From assembly GCA_050944855.1 (NCBI GenBank), contig JBMNRU010000008.1, positions 1-64,000 on the forward strand: a DNA stretch of 64,000 bases. The letters are read 5' to 3'. This DNA comes from Lactonifactor sp050944855 (lineage in GTDB: Bacteria > Bacillota > Clostridia > Lachnospirales > Lachnospiraceae). Below the pieces are notes generated by a model. The model did not search any database and was not told the DNA's origin. It saw nothing but the letters and a program-made list of their open reading frames with translations. Positions 40,191 through 49,316 of the stretch are shown here, in pieces. Position 1 is the stretch's first letter; every line of letters starts with the position of its first letter. The position numbers were made by a program, and so were the translations under genes.

Positions 40191-42815
40191 TTATTTTTCA
40201 TTGATAGCTGCCTGTGCTGCTGCCAGTCTTGCAATCGGCACACGGAATGGAGAACAAGATACATAATCCAGACCAATTTTATGGCAGAATTCTACGGAAG
40301 ACGGATCTCCACCGTGCTCACCGCAAATACCAACATGCAGATGTTCATTTACTGGTTTACCAAGTTTGATAGCCATTTCCATCAGTTTGCCGACACCATC
40401 CTGATCCAGTTTTGCAAACGGGTCATTTTCAAAGATCTTGGTATCGTAGTATGCATCCAGGAATTTGCCTGCATCATCACGGGAGAAACCAAATGTCATC
40501 TGTGTCAGGTCATTGGTACCGAAGCAGAAGAAGTCTGCATTTGCAGCGATCTCATCTGCTGTCAGACAAGCTCTCGGAATCTCGATCATGGTACCCACTT
40601 CGTATTCTAAGTTCACGCCTGCAGCTGCGATTTCTGCATCTGCTGTCTCAACAACTACTTTCTTTACATATTTTAATTCTTTTACATCGCCAACTAACGG
40701 GATCATGATCTCAGGGTTCACGCTCCAGTCAGCATGTGCCTTCTGTACATTGATTGCTGCACGGATCACTGCTTTTGTCTGCATCTTAGCAATTTCCGGA
40801 TAAGTAACTGCCAGACGGCATCCACGATGACCCATCATTGGGTTAAATTCATGCAGAGCATCGATCAATGTCTTGATCTCTTCTACAGACTTGCCCTGTG
40901 CATCAGCCAGTTTCTGGATATCTTCCTCTTCTGTCGGAACGAACTCATGCAGAGGCGGATCCAGGAAACGAATGGTAACAGGATTGCCTTCCAGCGCTTC
41001 ATAAAGAGCTTCGAAGTCGCCCTGCTGATATGGAAGGATCTTATCAAGAGCTGCTTCTCTTTTTTCTACTGCATCTGCACAGATCATTTCACGGAATGCA
41101 GCAATTCTGTCTTCTTCAAAGAACATATGCTCTGTACGACAAAGACCGATACCTTCTGCACCCAGCTCGCGTGCTTTCTTAGCATCTGCCGGAGTATCTG
41201 CATTGGTACGGACTTTCAGTCTTCTGAACTTGTCTGCCCAATCCATGATTCTTCCGAATTCACCGGCGATCTTAGCATCAACGGTAGGAATCAGTCCGTC
41301 ATAAATATTACCGGTTGTACCATCGATAGAAATGGCATCTCCTTCGTGGAATTCTTTGCCTGCTAATGTAAATTTCTTATTTTCTTCGTCCATAGCGATA
41401 TCGCCGCAGCCGGATACGCAGCAAGTACCCATACCACGAGCTACTACAGCAGCGTGAGAGGTCATACCACCGCGAACGGTCAGGATACCCTGTGCGGATT
41501 TCATACCTGTAATATCTTCCGGAGATGTCTCCAGACGAACCAGAACTACCTTTTCTCCTCTTGCAGCCCATTCTACAGCATCTTCAGCTGTAAATACGAT
41601 TTTACCGCAGGCAGCACCAGGAGATGCCCCAAGACCTCGACCCATCGGTGTAGCAGCCTTTAATGCAGCTGCGTCAAACTGCGGATGAAGCAGTGTATCC
41701 AGATTACGGGGATCGATCATAGCAACCGCTTCTTCTTCTGTTCTCATGCCTTCGTCAACAAGGTCACAGGCAATTTTCAGAGCTGCCTGAGCAGTTCTCT
41801 TACCATTACGTGTCTGCAGCATATACAGTTTTCTATCCTGAATAGTAAATTCCATATCCTGCATATCTCTATAGTGATTTTCCAGAGTGGAGCATACTTT
41901 TGTAAACTGCTCGAATACTTCCGGCATAACTTCAGCTAACTGAGCGATCGGCTGTGGCGTACGAACACCGGCAACTACATCTTCGCCCTGTGCGTTAAGC
42001 AGGAATTCACCCATCAGTTTCTTCTCGCCTGTAGCCGGATCACGGGTAAAGGCAACACCGGTACCGGATTCATCTGACCAGTTACCGAATGCCATTTCCT
42101 GTACGTTAACTGCTGTACCCCAGGAATATGGGATATCGTTGTCACGACGGTAAACATTGGCACGTGGATTGTCCCAGGAACGGAATACGGCTTTGATCGC
42201 ACCCATCAGCTGTTCCTTCGGATCTTCCGGGAAATCAGCACCGATTTTCTCTTTATACTCTGCTTTAAACTGATTAGCCAGTTCTTTCAGATCTTCCGCT
42301 GTAAGATCAACGTCCTGTGTAACGCCTCTCTCCGCTTTCATTTTATCAATTAACTCTTCGAAGTATTTTTTACCAACTTCCATAACTACATCGGAATACA
42401 TCTGGATAAATCTTCTGTAGCAATCACGAGCCCATCTTTCATTTCCGGTTTTCTTAGCAACTACTTCTACTACTTCTTCGTTCAGACCCAGATTCAGAAT
42501 GGTATCCATCATACCAGGCATAGATGCTCTTGCACCGGAACGTACAGAAACAAGAAGAGGATTTTCAAGGTCACCGAATTTTTTACCGGTAACTTCTTCC
42601 ATCTTAACGATGGCTTCCATGATCTGTTCCATGATCTCATCATTGATTTTTCTTCCGTCTTCATAATACTGTGTACAGGCCTCTGTTGTAATTGTAAAGC
42701 CCTGCGGCACAGGAAGACCCAGGTTTGTCATTTCAGCAAGGTTCGCACCCTTACCACCAAGAAGATTTCTCATGGTAGCGTTACCTTCAGTAAACATATA
42801 AACCCATTTTGCCAT
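40191..42815 (-). CDS. ppdK: Pyruvate, phosphate dikinase
   Basis: An 874-residue enzyme that interconverts pyruvate, ATP and phosphate with phosphoenolpyruvate, AMP and PPi. The domains are in the usual order: ATP-grasp N-terminus (LLGGKGANLAEMTNLGLPVP), swivelling domain with the phospho-His in GGMTSHAAVVARGMG (about residue 450), and the PEP-binding barrel with LCRTEHMFFEEDRI and the C-terminal catalytic Cys in HVGICGEHGGDP. Length is typical. Together with the PPi-type phosphofructokinase next door it suggests glycolysis that uses pyrophosphate. The codon use is that of a highly expressed gene, and GGAGG precedes the ATG. Confidence 0.97.
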   Translation of the reverse strand: MAKWVYMFTEGNATMRNLLGGKGANLAEMTNLGLPVPQGFTITTEACTQYYEDGRKINDEIMEQIMEAIVKMEEVTGKKFGDLENPLLVSVRSGARASMPGMMDTILNLGLNEEVVEVVAKKTGNERWARDCYRRFIQMYSDVVMEVGKKYFEELIDKMKAERGVTQDVDLTAEDLKELANQFKAEYKEKIGADFPEDPKEQLMGAIKAVFRSWDNPRANVYRRDNDIPYSWGTAVNVQEMAFGNWSDESGTGVAFTRDPATGEKKLMGEFLLNAQGEDVVAGVRTPQPIAQLAEVMPEVFEQFTKVCSTLENHYRDMQDMEFTIQDRKLYMLQTRNGKRTAQAALKIACDLVDEGMRTEEEAVAMIDPRNLDTLLHPQFDAAALKAATPMGRGLGASPGAACGKIVFTAEDAVEWAARGEKVVLVRLETSPEDITGMKSAQGILTVRGGMTSHAAVVARGMGTCCVSGCGDIAMDEENKKFTLAGKEFHEGDAISIDGTTGNIYDGLIPTVDAKIAGEFGRIMDWADKFRRLKVRTNADTPADAKKARELGAEGIGLCRTEHMFFEEDRIAAFREMICADAVEKREAALDKILPYQQGDFEALYEALEGNPVTIRFLDPPLHEFVPTEEEDIQKLADAQGKSVEEIKTLIDALHEFNPMMGHRGCRLAVTYPEIAKMQTKAVIRAAINVQKAHADWSVNPEIMIPLVGDVKELKYVKKVVVETADAEIAAAGVNLEYEVGTMIEIPRACLTADEIAANADFFCFGTNDLTQMTFGFSRDDAGKFLDAYYDTKIFENDPFAKLDQDGVGKLMEMAIKLGKPVNEHLHVGICGEHGGDPSSVEFCHKIGLDYVSCSPFRVPIARLAAAQAAINEK

Positions 42816-42910
42816 TTAAATTTCCTCCTAAATGTAGATTTATTTTTATATTTTATTGAGCCAGCGTGTCCGTCCGAAAATCAAGTCTATGTCGGACTTC
42901 CACACAGTTT

Positions 42911-42938
42911 ATTCTATCATAAGATAGGGGATAGTCAA
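42911..42938 (-). promoter_or_regulatory. Promoter of ppdK
   Basis: On the minus strand TTGACT (42938-42933), a 16-bp spacer and TAGAAT (42916-42911), about 100 bp before the start codon. Confidence 0.6.
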
Positions 42939-43023
42939 GTATTCGATATGGTTTTTTATGCCATTTTTTATCCTATATTTTCCTATATTAGTACAATATT
43001 ATCATTTCTGATCCTTTGCATAG

Positions 43024-43056
43024 AAAAAGGGATATACAGTATACGCTGCATATCCC
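43024..43056 (-). terminator. Terminator of pfkA
   Basis: On the minus strand GGGATATGCAG pairs with CTGTATATCCC around CGTATA (one mismatch), followed by TTTTTC. Confidence 0.87.
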
Positions 43057-43082
43057 TGAGAAAAATACGCCCTTCGGCACAA

Positions 43083-44321
43083 TTAATATTTTAATACCAG
43101 ATGCTTTGGCAGACCATCGACTGTGATCGGAAATACATCACCCTGAGTCAGTGGTTTTACATAGGAAATGAATTCTTCTGTTACATAGGTATGGTCTTCA
43201 TTTACCCATTCTTCCGGAACTACTTTTTCCGCATTTGCAATGTCATGTACATCGTAAATATCTGTATCACTGATATATGGATCATCGGAATCACGTTTGA
43301 TCAGGATCATCTGACCAGACTTACCTTCATCGGAAGCCTTAATAGCGGCTCCTCCAACCATAAACGCTTCATCCACATCGGTACGGGATGCCAGATGGGA
43401 AGCACATCTTTGCAGAGTAGAGAATTCTACACTTCTGGTCTTGATGCCCAGTTCTCCAGAAAGGAAGGTAGCCAGATAAGAAGCGGTACCCTGCAGCTGT
43501 TTATGTCCAAAAGCGTCTACATAATCTGCACCGCCGGAAAGTTCACATACATAACGTCCGTCAGCCAGTTTGATGCCCTCTGACACAACAACTACTACCG
43601 ATGGTTTCTGTGTCAGCAGTTCCTTCACCTTTTCAAGGAAAATATCCCTGTCAAATGCAAATTCCGGAAGATAAATCAGATCCGGACCAGAACATTCCTC
43701 CATCCTGGACAAGGCTGCTGCACCTGTCAGCCATCCTGCATTACGTCCCATGACTTCAATTACAGTAATCATTGGTTTCTGTTTTGTAGCCAGAGCTTCC
43801 GCATCACGGATGATCTCTTTGGTAGAAGCTGCAATATATTTTGCCGCACTGCCGAATCCCGGTGTATGATCTGTGATCGCCAGGTCGTTATCAATAGTTT
43901 TCGGTACGCCTAAGAATTTCTGTGTATATCCTTTTGCAACGGCATAATCGGACAATTTTTTAATGGTATCCATGGAATCATTTCCGCCAATGTAAATAAA
44001 CAATTCAATGTCCAATTTTTCGATAATTTCAAAAATTTTTTCATAAATTTCCGGCTTGTCACTCATTTCCGGCAATTTATAACGGCAAGATCCCAGAAAA
44101 GCGGCAGGTGTTCTTTTTAATAATTCAATATCCAGATCGGACTTAATCTGTGTCGATAAATCCACATACTTTTCTTCTAATAAGCCCTGGATACCGTGTA
44201 CCATACCATAAACTTTATGATATCCTCTTTCTACAGCTGTTTTGTACACGCCGGCTAAACTGGAATTAATAACAGACGTTGGGCCGCCGGACTGTCCAAC
44301 TATAACATTCCTTTTCGTCAT
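43083..44321 (-). CDS. pfkA: 6-phosphofructokinase, likely PPi-dependent
   Basis: A 412-residue phosphofructokinase. It has GQSGGPTSVINSS at the phosphate-donor site, YIGGNDSMDT where ATP enzymes read GGDGS, the catalytic GVPKTIDNDLAITDHTPGFG, and EVMGRNAGWLTGAAAL. An Asp/Asn in place of Gly in the donor loop and Lys in PKTIDND are marks of pyrophosphate-using members. So it probably phosphorylates fructose 6-phosphate with PPi, reversibly. The ATG at 44321 has CAGGAGGA upstream; a longer frame to 44489 is rejected. Proximity to ppdK, which makes or uses PPi, supports this reading. ATP use cannot be ruled out by sequence alone. Confidence 0.88.
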   Translation of the reverse strand: MTKRNVIVGQSGGPTSVINSSLAGVYKTAVERGYHKVYGMVHGIQGLLEEKYVDLSTQIKSDLDIELLKRTPAAFLGSCRYKLPEMSDKPEIYEKIFEIIEKLDIELFIYIGGNDSMDTIKKLSDYAVAKGYTQKFLGVPKTIDNDLAITDHTPGFGSAAKYIAASTKEIIRDAEALATKQKPMITVIEVMGRNAGWLTGAAALSRMEECSGPDLIYLPEFAFDRDIFLEKVKELLTQKPSVVVVVSEGIKLADGRYVCELSGGADYVDAFGHKQLQGTASYLATFLSGELGIKTRSVEFSTLQRCASHLASRTDVDEAFMVGGAAIKASDEGKSGQMILIKRDSDDPYISDTDIYDVHDIANAEKVVPEEWVNEDHTYVTEEFISYVKPLTQGDVFPITVDGLPKHLVLKY

Positions 44322-44502
44322 AATTATTTCCTCCTGAACAATTCTATCAACTGTTATTCTTATACACACGCAGAGTATTATAACAAACATGTAAATTATT
44401 TTCAATATTTTCTTTCTATATATATGCAAGAATCTGCCTGTACGAATCTTTCTACATAAATATTTATCATTTTCTGCATCCTGTATCATAGCAAATCGTT
44501 AA

Positions 44503-44531
44503 TTGACATCCATTTTAAACTGACTTATACT
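44503..44531 (+). promoter_or_regulatory. Promoter of the TauE-like/reductase operon
   Basis: TTGACA (44503-44508), a 17-bp spacer and TATACT (44526-44531), about 45 bp before the start codon. Confidence 0.82.
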
Positions 44532-44576
44532 AAAACTGTTCAATGGTTATATTGGATACGCAAAGGAGTGAAATCC

Positions 44577-45365
44577 ATGATTTGGTTGATCTGTTATCTG
44601 ATAACCTTTTTCGCCTGTGTTCTCGGCACGCTCTGCGGCATGGGCGGCGGAATTATCATTAAACCTGTATTAGATGCTGCGGGCGTTATGTCCGTGGCAA
44701 CCATCACTTTCTTGTCCGGCTGTACAGTAATTACCATGTCCTGCTGGAGTGTGGGAAAGAGTTTCCTGAAAAAGGATGCTGAACTGGAGCTGCACAGCAC
44801 CAGTATCCTGGCAGTGAGCGCCGCCATAGGAGGCCTGCTGGGAAAACAGCTGTACACTATGACAGCAGCTCTTTTTGCCAATCAAAATACTGCCGGAGGC
44901 GTACAGGCAGCGTTGTTATTAGTCGCAACCTTTGCTACTCTCATCTATACGATACGCAAAGACAAGATCCCTTCCCGGCAGATCTCCTCAACTCCTTTAA
45001 CTTTGGTGATCGGACTGGCGCTGGGAATGTTAGGAGCCTTTCTGGGAATCGGAGGCGGACCGTTTAACGTGGCGATCCTGTGCTACTTTTTTTCTATGCC
45101 CACAAAAAAAGCTACGCAAAACAGTCTGTTCATCGTATTGTTCAGCCAATTGGCCAGTGTTATGAAGACCATATTGTCTGATGGTATTCCGGTATTTGAC
45201 AGTACGGTCCTGCTGGGAATGATGCTTCTGGGCATTGCGGGCAGTGAAGTGGGACGCCGCATTAATAAAAAAATTGATAACCATCAGGCAACACTCTGTT
45301 TAGAGGGCATCATGGTGTTTGTTATAATGATTAATATATTTAACATGGTCAAATTCTTTAAATAA
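44577..45365 (+). CDS. TauE/SafE-family membrane exporter
   Basis: A 262-residue protein of eight hydrophobic segments with the two TauE/SafE repeats. Each begins with a glycine-rich loop: LGTLCGMGGGIIIKPVLDA and later LGAFLGIGGGPFNVAIL. The family moves sulfite, sulfoacetate or other small organic anions out of the cell. AGGAG lies eight bases before the ATG. The next gene starts 15 bp after the stop and encodes a siroheme-type reductase fusion, so export or import of sulfite is a reasonable but inferred role. Confidence 0.85.
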   Translation: MIWLICYLITFFACVLGTLCGMGGGIIIKPVLDAAGVMSVATITFLSGCTVITMSCWSVGKSFLKKDAELELHSTSILAVSAAIGGLLGKQLYTMTAALFANQNTAGGVQAALLLVATFATLIYTIRKDKIPSRQISSTPLTLVIGLALGMLGAFLGIGGGPFNVAILCYFFSMPTKKATQNSLFIVLFSQLASVMKTILSDGIPVFDSTVLLGMMLLGIAGSEVGRRINKKIDNHQATLCLEGIMVFVIMINIFNMVKFFK

Positions 45366-45380
45366 TTGGGAGGAATTCGT

Positions 45381-46736
45381 ATGTTACGAGAAAAAGCTTC
45401 ATATTATTACGGCACAATGGGAAAAAGCTGTGCCGAAGGGATCCTGCTGGCAGCTAACGACGTCTATGATCTAAAATTAACGGAAAGTGAAATTCAGCTT
45501 TTTGCCGGATTCCGTACCGGTATGGGCTGCGGCAGTACCTGCGGAGGTTTGGCTGGCGCTATCGGTGTTTTAAGCCGTATGTATGGTCAGCGGGAAGACT
45601 TTAACGCTCTGTGCGGTCAGTTTGTTTCTTCCTTTGAAGCGAAACTGGACTGTCAGACTACAGACTGCAAAACCCTGGCTGCAAGGTACAAAACGGAAAC
45701 ATCCCGCTGTGTTGCCGCTGTAGAATTAACTGCAGAGGCACTGGAAGAATTCATCAACAAGCTGGAGGGGAAAACCGCTGCACCTGCAGGCGAAAGCTGT
45801 ACCTTATCACCTGATGATATCAAACGCGTCAAAGGGCTGGGATTTTTGCAGCACAAAGGCACCAACAAATTTAACGGACGTATCATTACCCGTAACGGAC
45901 GCATCACCGATGAAGAATGTTCTGTTATCTCCGAAGCTTCCAAACTCTATGGAGATGGTCACATCATGATGACTACCCGTATGACCCTTGAAGTTTCCGG
46001 TATCGATTACAACGACATCGATGCTTTCCGGGCTTATGTAGCCAAAGCAGGACTGGAAACCGGCGGAACCGGCAGCAAAGTACGGCCTGTCGTTTCCTGT
46101 AAAGGTACCACCTGCCAATACGGCCTGTGCGATACCTATGCTCTGAGCGAAGAAATCCACAACCGTTTCTTCAAGGGCTATGCTTCCGTTTCCCTGCCTC
46201 ATAAATTTAAAATTGCAGTAGGCGGCTGCCCTAACAACTGTGTAAAGCCTAACCTGAATGATCTGGGTATCATCGGCGCCAGGATCCTGGAATACGATAT
46301 GGACAAATGCCGGGGCTGCAAAGTCTGTCAGTTAGAAAAGGCCTGTCCGATCCACGCTGCTAAACTCATTGACGGCAAACTGGTCATTGATCCGCAGCTG
46401 TGCAACAACTGCGGCCGCTGTGTAGGCAAGTGTCCTTTCCACTGCAACGACAACGGCACCTACGGCTGGAAAATATATATAGGCGGTCGCTGGGGCAAAA
46501 AAGTCGCCCATGGTCAGATGTTAGACAAAATCTTCACTGACAAACAGGAAGTTCTGGACACTGTGGAAAAGGCTATCCTGCTGTTCCGTTCCGAAGGTAT
46601 TCCAGGAGAACGTTTTGCCGATACCATCAACCGCATTGGTTTTGAAAAGGTACAGGAAATGCTGCTTAGCGATGAACTGCTGGAGAAAAAAGCAGAAATT
46701 CTGGGTCTGACTGTAGTCGGCGGCGCAACCTGCTGA
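45381..46736 (+). CDS. C_GCAxxG_C_C domain fused to siroheme nitrite/sulfite-reductase-like and 2x[4Fe-4S] ferredoxin domains
   Basis: A 451-residue fusion. Residues 1 to about 125 are a C_GCAxxG_C_C redox protein (KSCAEGILLAAND, FRTGMGCGSTCGGLAGAIGV, then paired cysteines CQTTDC). The rest matches the sulfite/nitrite reductase family: the half-domain GLGFLQHKGTNKFNGR, the Fe4S4-siroheme cysteines in SCKGTTCQYGLCDT and VGGCPNNCVKPN, then two ferredoxin motifs, CRGCKVCQLEKACP and CNNCGRCVGKCP. It should reduce sulfite or a similar oxyanion with electrons fed through the ferredoxin part. GGGAGG precedes the ATG. The fusion is unusual. A bidirectional terminator follows. Confidence 0.82.
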   Translation: MLREKASYYYGTMGKSCAEGILLAANDVYDLKLTESEIQLFAGFRTGMGCGSTCGGLAGAIGVLSRMYGQREDFNALCGQFVSSFEAKLDCQTTDCKTLAARYKTETSRCVAAVELTAEALEEFINKLEGKTAAPAGESCTLSPDDIKRVKGLGFLQHKGTNKFNGRIITRNGRITDEECSVISEASKLYGDGHIMMTTRMTLEVSGIDYNDIDAFRAYVAKAGLETGGTGSKVRPVVSCKGTTCQYGLCDTYALSEEIHNRFFKGYASVSLPHKFKIAVGGCPNNCVKPNLNDLGIIGARILEYDMDKCRGCKVCQLEKACPIHAAKLIDGKLVIDPQLCNNCGRCVGKCPFHCNDNGTYGWKIYIGGRWGKKVAHGQMLDKIFTDKQEVLDTVEKAILLFRSEGIPGERFADTINRIGFEKVQEMLLSDELLEKKAEILGLTVVGGATC

Positions 46737-46772
46737 TATTGGACACTTCCTGTAAAAGAATAAAGTACATAA

Positions 46773-46813
46773 AAAGTATCCCTCAAGTTTCATCACTTGA
46801 GGGATACTTTTTT
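46773..46813. terminator. Bidirectional terminator between the reductase gene and glyQS
   Basis: AAGTATCCCTCAAGT pairs with ACTTGAGGGATACTT around TTCATC, with A- and T-runs on the two sides. Confidence 0.9.
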
Positions 46814-46863
46814 GCTTATTTCCGAATGTTCACTCGCATACATGCCGGATCTGTTATTTAAAA

Positions 46864-48258
46864 CTAGAATGTAAACTTATCTGCAAAATAGGCATCCAGT
46901 TCTTCTATTTTAATTCTCACCTGTTCCATAGAATCACGGTCACGTACGGTTACCGCACCATCTGTCTCAGACTCGAAGTCATATGTGATACAGAATGGAG
47001 TACCGATCTCATCCTGACGACGATAACGTTTACCGATATTGCCTCTGTCATCGAATTCACAGTTATACTTCTTGCACAGCTGCTCGTAAATCTTCATGGC
47101 ACCGTCACTTAATTTCTTAGACAGCGGAAGCACGCCGATCTTAACCGGAGCCAGTGCAGGATGGAAATGCAGTACAGTACGTACATCATTCTTTTCTGCA
47201 TCCAAAACTTCCTCATCGTATGCGCTGCAAAGGAATGCCAGAACGACACGGTCAGCACCCAGAGAAGGTTCTACTACATACGGAACGTATTTTACTTTTT
47301 TCTCATCATCAAAATAAGACATATCCTGTCCGGATACATTCTGATGCTGTGTCAGGTCGTAATCGGTTCTGTCGGCAATACCCCAAAGCTCGCCCCATCC
47401 GAATGGGAATAAGAACTCAATATCTGTAGTTGCTTTACTATAGAAGCTCAGTTCTTCCTTTTCATGATCACGATAACGAACTTCATCCTCTTTTAAGCCC
47501 AGAGAATGCAGCCAGTTGATACAGAAGGATTTCCAGTAAGCAAACCATTCCAGGTCTGTATCCGGCTCACAGAAGAATTCCAGTTCCATCTGCTCAAACT
47601 CACGGGTACGGAATGTAAAGTTACCCGGTGTGATCTCATTACGGAAAGATTTACCGATCTGGCCGATACCAAACGGAATCTTCTTTCTGGAGGTTCTCTG
47701 TACATTTTTAAAGTTTACAAAAATACCCTGAGCAGTTTCCGGTCTTAAGTATACTGTATTTTTTGCATCTTCTGTTACACCCTGGAATGTCTTGAACATC
47801 AGGTTGAACTGACGTATATCTGTAAAGTTATGTGCTCCACAGCTGGGACATGGAACCTGATGCTCTTCTACGAAAGCCTTCATCTGTTCCTGAGACCATG
47901 CATCTACGGTACCTTCCAGTGCAATATCATGCTCTTCACAATAATCTTCGATCAGTTTATCGGCACGGAAACGCTCATGGCACTCCTTACAGTCCATCAG
48001 CGGATCAGAGAAACCGCCCAGATGTCCGGAAGCCACCCATGTCTGTGGATTCATCAAAATAGCACAGTCAACACCTACGTTGTATGGGCTTTCAATTACG
48101 AACTTCTGCCACCATGCCTTTTTTACATTATTCTTTAATTCCACACCGAGATTACCATAATCCCATGTGTTTGCCAGACCGCCATAGATATCAGAACCCG
48201 GATACACAAAACCTCTGTTTTTGGCCAGCGCAACGATCTTTTCCATTGTCTTTTCCAT
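46864..48258 (-). CDS. glyQS: Glycyl-tRNA synthetase (single-chain type)
   Basis: A 464-residue class II synthetase that charges tRNA-Gly, of the homodimeric kind rather than the alpha/beta bacterial kind. It shows the opening GFVYPGSDIYGGLANTWDYG, motif 2 around GIGQIGKSFRNEITPGNFTF, FRTREFEQMELEFF, and motif 3 near EPSLGADRVVLAFL. The C-terminal anticodon-binding domain follows (APVKIGVLPLSKK). Length is typical. The leader between promoter and start is under 80 nt and shows no T-box. Confidence 0.97.
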   Translation of the reverse strand: MEKTMEKIVALAKNRGFVYPGSDIYGGLANTWDYGNLGVELKNNVKKAWWQKFVIESPYNVGVDCAILMNPQTWVASGHLGGFSDPLMDCKECHERFRADKLIEDYCEEHDIALEGTVDAWSQEQMKAFVEEHQVPCPSCGAHNFTDIRQFNLMFKTFQGVTEDAKNTVYLRPETAQGIFVNFKNVQRTSRKKIPFGIGQIGKSFRNEITPGNFTFRTREFEQMELEFFCEPDTDLEWFAYWKSFCINWLHSLGLKEDEVRYRDHEKEELSFYSKATTDIEFLFPFGWGELWGIADRTDYDLTQHQNVSGQDMSYFDDEKKVKYVPYVVEPSLGADRVVLAFLCSAYDEEVLDAEKNDVRTVLHFHPALAPVKIGVLPLSKKLSDGAMKIYEQLCKKYNCEFDDRGNIGKRYRRQDEIGTPFCITYDFESETDGAVTVRDRDSMEQVRIKIEELDAYFADKFTF

Positions 48259-48335
48259 AGTATATTCTCCTCATCTTTCTAAAAGGTGTTCTTCTTTTTC
48301 GCGCAGAAAGTCAGTAGCGCGCACTATAATTTGAT

Positions 48336-48364
48336 ATTATACCCGTTAAAACCGGGAATGTAAA
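48336..48364 (-). promoter_or_regulatory. Promoter of glyQS
   Basis: On the minus strand TTTACA (48364-48359), a 17-bp spacer and TATAAT (48341-48336). Confidence 0.75.
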
Positions 48365-48389
48365 GTAGTAACCCGCATTTTTGCGATGC

Positions 48390-48555
48390 GATAACGATTC
48401 AGCCGGGAGACAAATTACAAAAATAGACGTGTTATGCTCGCATATAAACGGCTATTTTTATAATTTGGCATACGGCGAAGCGCGTAAGCCACAGGCAACC
48501 TGTGGCTTACCGGCTGAAGCGTTGCCTTTGCGAATGGCGCGAGCTGGACTGTTAC
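48390..48555. mobile_element. MITE-like palindromic element, copy 2
   Basis: The left end GATAACGATTCAGCC and the right end (read on the minus strand, GTAACAGTCCAGC) match the ends of the element at 10048. The inner stem CAAATTACAAAAATAG / CTATTTTTATAATTTG encloses GCTCGCATATAAACGGC, parallel to GCTTGCATATAAGC in copy 1. The stem differs in sequence but keeps its pairing. No target duplication is visible here. It separates recO from glyQS. Confidence 0.6.
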
Positions 48556-48566
48556 ATATGAGTGAT

Positions 48567-49313
48567 TCAGCCCACCAGCTGTTCCAAAATTTCCAGACTT
48601 TTCAGTTTCCGGTCGATCCACCGTCCCATGCACCGCTTCATCACCTGCCCCAGCTGATCCAGCACATCCTCCGTCACCTGAAACGTAAACAGCTTTTCCA
48701 GCGGAGAGGCCACGATATACTGCATGGTATATATCAGGGAATCACTGACCGGCATCCCATCCAGAGCCTCCTGACTACACCGGGGACACAGCATGCCGCC
48801 CTTTGCAATACTAAATACAGAAATATTTTCTTTTTTGCCGCAGCACACACATTCAAACATCTGCGGATACTCTCCGTTTAATACCATGGTTTTCAACTCA
48901 AATATGTATCGGACCAGACGATTATCCAGTTTTTTGTGCAGCAGCGCTTTCAGCGTCAGAAAAAGCAGATTCAGCATCTGTCTCTCATCCACATTTTCTC
49001 TTCCATAGTAATCCGCCAGTTCCAGAAAATAAAATCCATAGTAAATCCCCGGCTGCTCCAGGGCCAGTTCGGTAAAATACTGTTTTACCGACGCCTGTAC
49101 CAGCTGATAAGCACTGCGCCCTTCATACACCATGAAGCTGCCGAAAACAAAAGGATTGGACACGGCCAGCAGCGGACTGTTCTGCCGTCTGGCGCCCCTG
49201 GCAAATGCCGTTATTTTACCCTTTTCCTTGGTAAGCAAGACCAGTCTTTTATCGTAATCGCCCACCGGCATGGCTGACAGTATCATTCCGGTAACTGTAA
49301 TGCTTTCACTCAT
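48567..49313 (-). CDS. recO: DNA repair protein RecO
   Basis: A 248-residue recombination mediator that works with RecR and RecF to load RecA on SSB-coated DNA. The N-terminal OB fold begins TVTGMILSAMPVGDYDKRLV and contains LTKEKGKITAFARGARR. The C-terminal helical part has a four-cysteine zinc site, CVCC and later CPRC. Length and layout are typical. It starts 4 bp after the era stop, so the two are co-transcribed. Confidence 0.95.
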   Translation of the reverse strand: MSESITVTGMILSAMPVGDYDKRLVLLTKEKGKITAFARGARRQNSPLLAVSNPFVFGSFMVYEGRSAYQLVQASVKQYFTELALEQPGIYYGFYFLELADYYGRENVDERQMLNLLFLTLKALLHKKLDNRLVRYIFELKTMVLNGEYPQMFECVCCGKKENISVFSIAKGGMLCPRCSQEALDGMPVSDSLIYTMQYIVASPLEKLFTFQVTEDVLDQLGQVMKRCMGRWIDRKLKSLEILEQLVG

Positions 49314-49316
49314 GTT

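Noticed and set aside
40734..41366. 210-codon plus-strand frame opposite ppdK
   Set aside because: Shadow of a highly conserved gene with strongly biased codons.
48259..48390. T-box leader for glyQS
   Set aside because: The promoter lies within 110 bp of the start, and no specifier loop or T-box sequence is seen.
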